8,164 nucleotides of DNA. Source: RGDT01 sp964630925 (GTDB lineage: Bacteria > Planctomycetota > Planctomycetia > Gemmatales > Gemmataceae). Of this stretch, positions 1-5,066 are shown piece by piece (positions within the stretch are counted from its first letter, which is position 1; each line of letters begins with the position of its first letter). The translations under genes and the position numbers were made by a program. A model generated the notes under the pieces. It was given only the letters and a program-made list of their open reading frames with translations, was not told where the DNA came from and did not search any database. The stretch spans positions 1-8,164 of the forward strand of contig CAZVZK010000271.1 in NCBI GenBank assembly GCA_964630925.1, written 5' to 3'.

Positions 1-64
1 GATGGTGCGCGCCCTGATCTCCCCTGAACGCGAAATTTTCGGAGCAGGGGGTGCCCGGGGGGGG

Positions 65-80
65 TGCAATGCAATGCAAT
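65..80. repeat. short tandem repeat (TGCAA)x3
   Basis: Three perfect TGCAA units followed by a T lie in the gene-poor left end (1-132). This stretch is otherwise GC-rich and holds no gene I can support. The frame open from position 2 gives low-complexity peptide with no recognisable family, and the other two forward frames stop by position 27, so an upstream gene could at most end in the first few codons. The repeat may be simple polymerase slippage; no function is implied. Confidence 0.5.
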
Positions 81-124
81 TCGCCAACCCCGGCCACACA
101 CCCCGTCTCCGCCGTCCGCTTCCC

Positions 125-146
125 GGCCGGGCTCACACGCCCGGCC
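125..146 (-). terminator. GC hairpin across the stop codon of the receiver gene
   Basis: GGCCGGGC (125-132) pairs perfectly with GCCCGGCC (139-146) around a 6-nt loop that contains the TGA stop (135-133) of the minus-strand receiver-like gene. No T-tract follows on the minus strand, so it is not a classical intrinsic terminator. In DNA this GC-rich an 8-bp stem may also be chance. Its position exactly at the end of a gene is the only reason to list it. Confidence 0.3.
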
Positions 147-507
147 CGCCCCCGCCCAGCCACGACGGCAGGTCCGTCGGCAGCCGCTCGCTGAACGCGC
201 TGCGCGGCAGCACGAGGTCGCACCCCGCCACGCGGGCCGCGTGCAGCAGCTCGGCCTCGACGTGCGAGCCGTAGGCGATGACACGCGGCATGGCCGGGCA
301 CGCCTCACGCAATGCCGTGAGCAGGGCCGGGAGGTCGAGGCCGGGCTGGTGCAGGTCGATGAGGACGCCGCCGGGCGGGTGGGCCTTCGCCAGCTTCAAC
401 AGCCCCTCCACGTCGCGCGCGACGCGGACCTCGACGCCGAGGGCCGTGGCGGCGCCCAGCACCTTGCTGGCGAACAGGAGATCGCGGCAGAGCATGAGGC
501 CGGACAT
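133..507 (-). CDS. degenerate CheY-like receiver-domain protein
   Basis: A 124-aa single-domain protein with the alternating beta/alpha pattern of a response-regulator receiver. Hydrophobic strand 1 is LMLCRDLLF (res 4-12). A strand ending VLIDLHQPG places D51 where the phosphoacceptor aspartate sits. A strand VIAYGS (76-81) matches the switch Ser/Thr region, and the last strand is LVLPRSAF (98-105). The acidic pair after strand 1 is reduced to one Asp (D9), and the conserved Lys of the KP motif is absent (L100-P101-R102). Phosphorylation is therefore uncertain, and a phosphorylation-independent role is plausible. There is no output domain and no adjacent kinase. The ATG at 507 has no Shine-Dalgarno but lies 6 nt after a TACAAT box, which suggests a leaderless transcript. 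It is divergent from the gene at 587. The receiver fold is inferred from pattern only. Confidence 0.72.
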   Translation of the reverse strand: MSGLMLCRDLLFASKVLGAATALGVEVRVARDVEGLLKLAKAHPPGGVLIDLHQPGLDLPALLTALREACPAMPRVIAYGSHVEAELLHAARVAGCDLVLPRSAFSERLPTDLPSWLGGGGPGV

Positions 508-513
508 GGCGGC

Positions 514-519
514 ATTGTA
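514..519 (-). promoter_or_regulatory. -10 box TACAAT of the receiver-like gene
   Basis: On the minus strand GGCTACAATGC places a good sigma70-type -10 hexamer 6 nt before the ATG at 507. Transcription would start at or next to the A of the ATG, the usual geometry for a leaderless mRNA. No TTGACA-like -35 is visible at 16-18 nt; that stretch is GC-rich and includes a 6-bp dyad, CGGGGC/GCCCCG, at 522-534. The same TACAATGC octamer recurs before two other genes in the window. Confidence 0.5.
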
Positions 520-586
520 GCCGGGGCCGCCCCGATCGCTCCGGAAAGTCGCAGAATGACGGAAGCCCCTCCCGGAGGATCAACCC

Positions 587-1102
587 ATGAGCGCAACGAC
601 CCCCGGCGACACGCCGTTCCGCGTCGCCGCCTTCCCCAGCGCCCGCGCGGCGCACGACGCCATCGAGGCGTTGCTGGCCGCCGGCCTCAGCAGGGACGAG
701 CTGGCCGTCGTCTGCGAGAGGGAGATGGACGTCGGCTTCTCCGACATCCCCCACCCCGCCCCGCACGCCGCCCACCCGCACCACGGCCTCGACTTCACGG
801 GCACCGTCGAGGCCGTCATCGGCGGCATCGCGATGGCGGCGGCGACGCTGGCGTCGGGCGGCCTGGCCGCCGTGGGCGAGGGGGCCGTCCTGGTGGGCGG
901 CGGGGCGATCCACGGCGTGTTCACGGGCGCGGGGCCACGCCACGACGCCGAGCACGAGCTGTGGCGGCATCTGGAGAGGGCGATGAAGCCGGGCCACGTC
1001 CTAGTCGCCGCGCACCCCCACGGGGGCGACGGGGCGCGGCTGGCCCTGGCGGAGCGTCTCCTGGCGGCGCACGGGGGCGTGCCGGCCGACCCGGAGGGGT
1101 GA
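587..1102 (+). CDS. small stress-protein-like protein with glycine-rich membrane-like segment
   Basis: A 171-aa protein with three parts. Residues 10-44 (FRVAAFPSARAAHDAIEALL onward) form a beta-alpha-beta element resembling the N-terminus of general stress protein 17M/DUF1269-type proteins, in which a small domain senses or presents a ligand. Residues 56-66 are a histidine-rich hinge with five His (56, 60, 63, 65, 66). Residues 72-116 are glycine/alanine-rich and hydrophobic (GGIAMAAATLASGG and GEGAVLVGGGAIHG), like a glycine-zipper membrane helix pair. A C-terminal element (about 117-163) includes HVLVAAHPHG, a second alpha/beta half. The start is set by GGAGG at 574-578, 8 nt before the ATG. 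No enzyme motif is seen. The family assignment is a pattern-based inference; the gene itself is well supported by its RBS and codon bias. Confidence 0.8.
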   Translation: MSATTPGDTPFRVAAFPSARAAHDAIEALLAAGLSRDELAVVCEREMDVGFSDIPHPAPHAAHPHHGLDFTGTVEAVIGGIAMAAATLASGGLAAVGEGAVLVGGGAIHGVFTGAGPRHDAEHELWRHLERAMKPGHVLVAAHPHGGDGARLALAERLLAAHGGVPADPEG

Positions 1103-1140
1103 CCGGCCCGGCCGCACTGGCCGACACGCCCCCGCCCCGA

Positions 1141-1157
1141 TACGCTCCCGCCGGAGG
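1141..1157 (+). promoter_or_regulatory. possible -10 (TACGCT) and strong RBS of the dehydratase gene
   Basis: GATACGCT (TACGCT at 1141-1146) precedes GGAGG (1153-1157), which is 8 nt before the ATG at 1166. The RBS is clear and fixes the start. The -10 call is weak: it would place the transcript start almost on the Shine-Dalgarno. The 63-nt gap after the stop of the upstream gene leaves co-transcription with that gene equally possible. Confidence 0.35.
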
Positions 1158-1165
1158 ATCACGCC

Positions 1166-2353
1166 ATGTCATCACGCCGCGAAGTGCTGTCCGCCGCCGC
1201 CGGGATCGCCGCCGGCCAGGCGTTGCTCGCCGACACGCCCAGGCCCGCCGTCGCCGGCGTCGAGGACAGGTCGTCGTCGATCAAGATCACGCGGATGAGG
1301 ACGTTCTGGGCCGGCCCGGCGGTGTTCCTCAAGATCGAGACCAACCACGGCGTCACCGGCTGGGGCGAGGTCAAGGGCGTGGACCCCCGCGTGTCGCAGC
1401 CGCTGGCGCACTCGCTGTTCGAGCTGATCGACGGCGAGAACCCCACGCGGACGGAGCACCTCTGGCAGAAGATCTTCCGCGCCCACCGCGACATCCGCGG
1501 CGGCCCGTTCATGATCCACACGATGGCCGGCATCGACATGGCGCTGTGGGACATCGCCGGCAAGCTGTGGAACACGCCGGTGTATCGCCTGCTCGGCGGG
1601 CCGACGCGCGACCGCATCCGCGTGTATCACACGAAGTTCGCGAAGAAGCTGCCGCCCGGCGGGCCGTACGACCACTCCGGCGTCCCCGCCGAGATCGAAC
1701 GGATCGTGGCCACGATCCGCGCCGCGCGCAAGGACGTGGGGCCGTCGGGGGCGGTGATGTTCGACGCCCACTGCGCCATCCCGCCGGCCATGCTCATCCA
1801 GCTCGGCTCGGCGCTGAAGCCGTACGACCTGCTGTTCATGGAGGAGGTGGCGGTGCCGGGGAACATCGACGTGTTCCGCCGCCTGAAGGAGCACATCGAC
1901 ATCCCGTTCGCGGCGGGGGAGCGTGACCGGACGATCTTCGAGTTCCTGCCGTACCTGCAACACCGGGTGCTGGACGTGCTGCAGCCCGACTGCTGCCACG
2001 GCGGCGGCATCACGGCGATGCGCAAGGTGGCGCTGCTGGGCGAGGCGTGGCAGGTGCCGATCGCGCCGCACTGCACCGCCGGCTTCCTGGGCATCGCGGC
2101 GAGCCTGCACGTGACGGCGTCGGTGCCGCTGTTCCTCATCCACGAGTTCTACCCGGACAACAAGGGCTTCAACCCTGGCGGGTTCATGAAGTGGGACTGG
2201 AAGATCGACGCGGAGGGCTACACCGGCCTGCCGTCGGGGCCGGGCCTGGGCGTGGAGGTGGACGAGAAGGCCCTGGAGGCCGAGGCGAAAAATCCGCAGA
2301 AGTATCGGTGGCCTGGGGCTAAACTCAAGGACGGGTCGGTGTCAGACTATTAG
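1166..2353 (+). CDS. Tat-exported enolase-superfamily sugar-acid dehydratase (galactonate dehydratase-like)
   Basis: A 395-aa member of the mandelate racemase/muconate lactonizing enzyme family. The N-terminus is Tat-signal-like: SRREVL at 3-8, a hydrophobic A/G/L stretch, and AVA at 28-30 as a likely cleavage site. The capping domain (about 38-150) includes GIDMALWDIAGK. The barrel carries metal ligands D200, E226 and E252, spaced 26 and 26 residues, plus H202 (FDAH), H302 (APHC) and E327. This matches the spacing recalled for E. coli DgoD (D183/E209/E235, H185, H285, E310). The C-terminus (GPGLGVEVDEKALEAEAKNP) also resembles DgoD. The likely reaction is dehydration of a sugar acid to a 2-keto-3-deoxy acid with Mg2+; the actual substrate is unknown. 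Export of such an enzyme is unusual. The start is supported by GGAGG at 1153-1157. A broken partial copy lies at 4800-4859. Confidence 0.9.
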   Translation: MSSRREVLSAAAGIAAGQALLADTPRPAVAGVEDRSSSIKITRMRTFWAGPAVFLKIETNHGVTGWGEVKGVDPRVSQPLAHSLFELIDGENPTRTEHLWQKIFRAHRDIRGGPFMIHTMAGIDMALWDIAGKLWNTPVYRLLGGPTRDRIRVYHTKFAKKLPPGGPYDHSGVPAEIERIVATIRAARKDVGPSGAVMFDAHCAIPPAMLIQLGSALKPYDLLFMEEVAVPGNIDVFRRLKEHIDIPFAAGERDRTIFEFLPYLQHRVLDVLQPDCCHGGGITAMRKVALLGEAWQVPIAPHCTAGFLGIAASLHVTASVPLFLIHEFYPDNKGFNPGGFMKWDWKIDAEGYTGLPSGPGLGVEVDEKALEAEAKNPQKYRWPGAKLKDGSVSDY

Positions 2354-2358
2354 ATACG

Positions 2359-4002
2359 TCAGTTGATTTGCGTGACGTTCGGCCTCACCGCCTTCACACG
2401 CTTCGCGAGCTTCTCCGGCACGCCGTCGAGAACGAGCCTGGTCAGATTCGGCATGACCGTGGTGTCGATGAACGCATCGGCGGCGGTGCCGGCGGGCACG
2501 CTCCACATCTCCAGGACCACGAGATTGCGGAGGTTCTCCGAGCAGAGCATCTTCCGCAATGTCTTCTCCGTCGGCGCGTTCGCGTCGTCGATGTATCGGA
2601 CGATCAGCCGGGTCAAGCCGGCGAACGTGGGCCGGGTCGCGATGAGGCCTGCACACTCCTCGTCGAAGCCGCAATACTCCAGCGACAGGTGCCGGAGGCG
2701 GGGCAGGTCGAGGCCCGCCAGGAGGCCCGCCGTGTCTTTCTTCTTGGCCGAGCCGGAGTACGGCGACGACAAGGCCAGCGTGGTCAGTGACGGGAAAACT
2801 CCGGGCCGGGCGATGGCGGACTTCGCGAGGGATTGCATGGCCGCATTCCGGATGCGGAGGATGCGGAGGTGAGGCGCACAGGGGCTGGCGGCGAGGGGCG
2901 CGAGGGCGGTGTGCGTGAACTTCACGCCATCGAGCGTGAGGACACGCAGCCCGGAGACCAGCGGCGACGCGGCCAAAGTCTTGATGTCAGCCAGCCCCAT
3001 CGCACAGTTGCGCAGCCACAGCTCGATGAGCCTCGGCGCGTTCATGCGTGCCAGCGCGGCGGCCTGCTCGCCCTTGAGGTTGGCGCAATGGATGAGGAGC
3101 CGCCGCAGCTCGGGGAATTCGCCCGTGCTGCCCAGACCGAGGATCTCCGCGTCGTCGGGCAACCAGACGCCGAGGGTGTGGAGGTGCGGCATGCCGGCCA
3201 GCCGCCGCGCCCCTTCGAATGCACAACCCTGATTGAGGGTCATCCGCACCCGGCGGAGCCTGCGGAACCAGGGGGCAGTTTGCAGCCGCTCCATGATTGG
3301 CGGGGAACATTCCGTGCCCAGAAGATCCAGGCGCTCCAGGTGCTCGAGCGGGGCGGCGGCCAGCGCTTCGGCCTCCGGGTCGATCAATGGCCCATAATAC
3401 ATGCCGGAGTATTCCAGGCGCTTTATGTTTCGCGCGGCAGGTGAGGCGGCCAGGTCGAGCAGGCCCGAGGATGGGGGGCCTTCCGCGGGGCGGCTTTCGA
3501 GGGCGATCCGCCTGAGAGCCTTCCCCGCTGGGGATGCGAGGATGGCCGGCAGTTGCCGCGCGAAACGCCAGCCGAAATCGAAGCCTCGAACGGGGGTCGT
3601 CCGGACGATCTCGGCGATCTGGGCGGCGACCCGCTCGGGATCGGCGTCGTCGTCCGCGTCCTCGGCCATCAAGTGGGAGAGCAACCCGCCCTCGAGGCAG
3701 TCGCCGTCGTCCGACCACCATTCCTCCCCGAACGCATCCCACCAGCACCCGTCCGAGAACCCCTCCGGGATGGCGAACTCGGGCTCACGCTGCCCCGCCT
3801 CCGCTTCCAGGCATCGTTCGATGAGCGTTGGGTAGGCCTCGGCGTCGGGCACGCACCCGTCGATCGCGCACCGCGCCCGGATGTAGGCGCCGAGCTGAGG
3901 GTCGCCGTTCTCCTCCAACCAGTCGGCGTACACCAGCCGCAGCGCCCTGTCGTGCGGGTCGCGCACGATGCGCTCCAGGAAGCCCTCGCGTGTCGCGCTC
4001 AC
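2359..4002 (-). CDS. TIGR02996-domain leucine-rich-repeat protein
   Basis: 547 aa starting at GTG (4002-4000). Residues 1-45 (REGFLERIVRDPHD, LRLVYADWLEENGD, GAYIRARCAI) are the TIGR02996 repeat-companion domain, a short N-terminal module expanded in Gemmata and relatives. A Trp-rich acidic linker follows (about 83-120, including WWDAFGEEWW and DADDDAD). From about 140 to the end there are irregular leucine-rich repeats such as LEHLERLDLLGTEC, LRVLTLDGVKFT, LRHLSLEYCGFD and LTRLVLDGVPEK. No signal peptide is seen, so it is probably cytosolic and a protein-binding scaffold. The GTG start is chosen because AGGAGG lies 8 nt upstream and TIGR02996 proteins begin close to this motif; the in-frame ATG at 4032 has no such site. 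It lies 60 nt after the DUF4058 gene on the same strand and is likely co-transcribed. Third positions look less GC-biased than in the neighbouring enzymes. Confidence 0.88.
   Translation of the reverse strand: MSATREGFLERIVRDPHDRALRLVYADWLEENGDPQLGAYIRARCAIDGCVPDAEAYPTLIERCLEAEAGQREPEFAIPEGFSDGCWWDAFGEEWWSDDGDCLEGGLLSHLMAEDADDDADPERVAAQIAEIVRTTPVRGFDFGWRFARQLPAILASPAGKALRRIALESRPAEGPPSSGLLDLAASPAARNIKRLEYSGMYYGPLIDPEAEALAAAPLEHLERLDLLGTECSPPIMERLQTAPWFRRLRRVRMTLNQGCAFEGARRLAGMPHLHTLGVWLPDDAEILGLGSTGEFPELRRLLIHCANLKGEQAAALARMNAPRLIELWLRNCAMGLADIKTLAASPLVSGLRVLTLDGVKFTHTALAPLAASPCAPHLRILRIRNAAMQSLAKSAIARPGVFPSLTTLALSSPYSGSAKKKDTAGLLAGLDLPRLRHLSLEYCGFDEECAGLIATRPTFAGLTRLIVRYIDDANAPTEKTLRKMLCSENLRNLVVLEMWSVPAGTAADAFIDTTVMPNLTRLVLDGVPEKLAKRVKAVRPNVTQIN
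2851..2868 (-). repeat. 9-bp tandem duplication in LRR gene
   Basis: GATGCGGAG occurs twice in direct succession. On the coding (minus) strand it gives two copies of Leu-Arg-Ile inside HLRILRIRN, in an LRR beta-strand. It is in frame and may be a local slippage event that lengthened one repeat. Confidence 0.6.
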
Positions 4003-4010
4003 TCGATCCG

Positions 4011-4016
4011 CCTCCT
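4011..4016 (-). promoter_or_regulatory. ribosome binding site AGGAGG deciding the GTG start
   Basis: A perfect AGGAGG on the minus strand lies 8 nt before GTG at 4002. It supports GTG, not the in-frame ATG at 4032, as the start of the TIGR02996/LRR gene, and lies in the 60-nt gap after the DUF4058 gene. Confidence 0.75.
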
Positions 4017-4062
4017 CTGCTTGACCATCCACGGCACCAGCAGCGCCTCGCCGTGGCCCGCG

Positions 4063-4761
4063 TCATTCGACCCGCAACAGCTCGCGGGCGTCCGCATAGG
4101 ACCGCGCGAGGTCCACGGGGACCGCCACCCCGGGCGAGAGCCACAGCGGCAGCGTCGGCAGCTCACCCCCAACGCGGAGCCGGTGCGGCCAGACGTCGAG
4201 CCGCGTCTTCTCCTGCTGCTCCGTCCGGTACGCGACGGCGTAGAGCGGCTCCACCACCGCCCCCGCCGGCGCGTCCAGCTCCAGCAGTTCCAGCAGCTCC
4301 AGGTGCAGGTCATGGCTCCGCGTCGTGACGACGTCCACGATGACCAGGCCGACCCCCATCCGCAGGTAGCCGGCACACTTCCCCGCGAAGGATCGCCTCG
4401 CCGAAGGCCGGTCCTTGTTGGCCGGGCTGACCAGCTCGATGGCGCCGACGAGGCGGCCGCCGGCCCGCCTGTCGATGACGCGGACCTCGAACAGGTCGCG
4501 CCCGGACCAGTCCAATTCGGCGCTCATCCCCGGGCGGCCGGGCTCCCAGGAGGTGGCCCCGCCGATCGCCCCCGCCACCTTCTCCACCGCCGCCACGTCG
4601 ATCTCAACCAGTGGGCCGCGGGAGGTCAGCGGGATGGCGCGGCAGCCCGCCGGTAACTCCCTGTTGAGGCCGCCGGCGATCATCGTGGCCCAGGCGCTGT
4701 GGAACCCCTCCCAGGGGACATCCTCACTCAGGGGCGGGTGGAAATGGTCGAGAAGCGGCAT
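4063..4761 (-). CDS. DUF4058 family protein
   Basis: 232 aa beginning MPLLDHFHPPLSED, followed by WEGFHSAW (17-24), the opening typical of planctomycete and cyanobacterial DUF4058 proteins. Further family signatures are LVEIDVAAVE (51-60), FEVRVIDRR (91-99), AIELVSPANK (107-116) and VGLVIVDVV (137-145). The C-terminus LPLWLSPGVAVPVDL resembles the family's proline-rich ending. Length is near the family norm. Function is unknown. The E109..SPxNK116 and nearby E92/D143 pattern recalls PD-(D/E)XK nuclease-like cores, but that is only my inference. The ATG at 4761 has GGAGG upstream on the minus strand and a TACAAT box 25 nt before it; an in-frame upstream extension to 5034 was rejected. It is probably the first gene of an operon with the TIGR02996/LRR gene, 60 nt downstream. 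Confidence 0.87.
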   Translation of the reverse strand: MPLLDHFHPPLSEDVPWEGFHSAWATMIAGGLNRELPAGCRAIPLTSRGPLVEIDVAAVEKVAGAIGGATSWEPGRPGMSAELDWSGRDLFEVRVIDRRAGGRLVGAIELVSPANKDRPSARRSFAGKCAGYLRMGVGLVIVDVVTTRSHDLHLELLELLELDAPAGAVVEPLYAVAYRTEQQEKTRLDVWPHRLRVGGELPTLPLWLSPGVAVPVDLARSYADARELLRVE

Positions 4762-4786
4762 GGCGTCCCTCCGGCTCGGTGCGTGC

Positions 4787-4792
4787 ATTGTA
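4787..4792 (-). promoter_or_regulatory. -10 box TACAAT of the DUF4058/LRR operon
   Basis: On the minus strand GGTACAATGC lies 25 nt before the ATG at 4761, giving a leader of about 18 nt that contains the GGAGG site. A weak -35-like TGTGTT lies 17 nt upstream. That -35 region (4810-4815) is inside the decayed dehydratase fragment at 4800-4859, so the promoter seems to draw on former coding DNA. Confidence 0.5.
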
Positions 4793-4799
4793 CCAGGGG

Positions 4800-4859
4800 C
4801 GTTTGAAGGAACACATCGGCATCCCGCTCGCGAAGGTGGCGCTGCTGGGGGAGGCGTGA
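4800..4859 (+). pseudogene. relic of a second dehydratase (enolase-superfamily) gene
   Basis: Read in frame from 4800 this gives RLKEHIGIPLA, then KVALLGEA, then TGA. The first part matches residues 239-249 of the intact dehydratase at 1166-2353 (RLKEHIDIPFA; 28 of 33 bases identical to 1880-1912). The second matches residues 287-295 (KVALLGEAW; 25 of 27 bases identical to 2024-2050, the TGG codon having become TGA). The intervening 111 nt (1913-2023, 37 codons, including metal ligand E252) are missing, exactly in frame. Similarity may run a few bases further to GGTGCCG, with a 2-nt insertion. No RBS, start or remaining protein is seen, so this is a non-functional remnant of a paralogue or of a partial duplication. 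It has the same orientation as the intact gene and the downstream aldehyde dehydrogenase. Confidence 0.75.
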
Positions 4860-4890
4860 CGTGGGTGCCGGCTCCGCCGTGGCGGCCGTC

Positions 4891-4920
4891 GGAGGAGCGA
4901 CGGGGCTCGCTCGCTCCTCC
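4891..4920. terminator. perfect 10-bp hairpin in divergent intergenic region
   Basis: GGAGGAGCGA (4891-4900) and TCGCTCCTCC (4911-4920) are perfect inverted repeats around a 10-nt loop, CGGGGCTCGC. The hairpin lies 31 nt after the dehydratase relic and well upstream of the aldehyde dehydrogenase promoter. It could be the surviving terminator of the lost gene or a structure separating the divergent units. No T-tract follows on either strand, so termination is uncertain; it could instead be a protein-binding dyad. Confidence 0.4.
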
Positions 4921-4994
4921 GCGCGTCGCGGCCACCCCGTCGGGAAGTGGGATGGGGCGGCTTGGGCCGAGGGGGCCGATGGGGCGGGTGACAA

Positions 4995-5026
4995 CGGCCC
5001 CCACGGGGCCGGCCTGCCGATACAAT
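4995..5026 (+). promoter_or_regulatory. promoter region of aldehyde dehydrogenase operon (TACAAT plus dyad)
   Basis: TACAAT at 5021-5026, within CCGATACAATGCC, is a good -10 box 40 nt before the ATG at 5067. Upstream, CGGCCCC (4995-5001) and GGGGCCG (5005-5011) form a perfect 7-bp dyad with a 3-nt centre, placed where a -35 element or operator would be. No TTGACA is at the right distance. The dyad could be an operator, but such dyads are common by chance in DNA this GC-rich. Confidence 0.45.
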
Positions 5027-5066
5027 GCCTCCAACCCACGACACCGCCCGACACGGAGATCACGCG

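Noticed and set aside
64..1926. 620-codon plus-strand open frame
   Set aside because: It runs antisense to the receiver-like gene and out of frame through two well-supported genes. Its product is Arg/Gly/Pro-rich low complexity, as expected of a shadow frame in high-GC DNA.
4003..4032. ATG start at 4032 for the TIGR02996/LRR gene
   Set aside because: No RBS in front of it; the AGGAGG at 4011-4016 lies inside this extension and serves the GTG at 4002.
3553..4656. 367-codon plus-strand open frame
   Set aside because: Lies opposite both the TIGR02996/LRR and DUF4058 genes, has no RBS, and gives an Arg/Pro-rich product.
4762..5034. N-terminal extension of the DUF4058 gene to an ATG at 5034
   Set aside because: The family begins near MPLLDHFHPP, there is a good RBS and -10 box for the ATG at 4761, and the extension reads antisense through the dehydratase relic and hairpin.
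5025..5066. Upstream start of the aldehyde dehydrogenase at 5025
   Set aside because: It overlaps the end of the TACAAT box (5021-5026) and has no RBS; the ATG at 5067 has GGAG 8 nt upstream.
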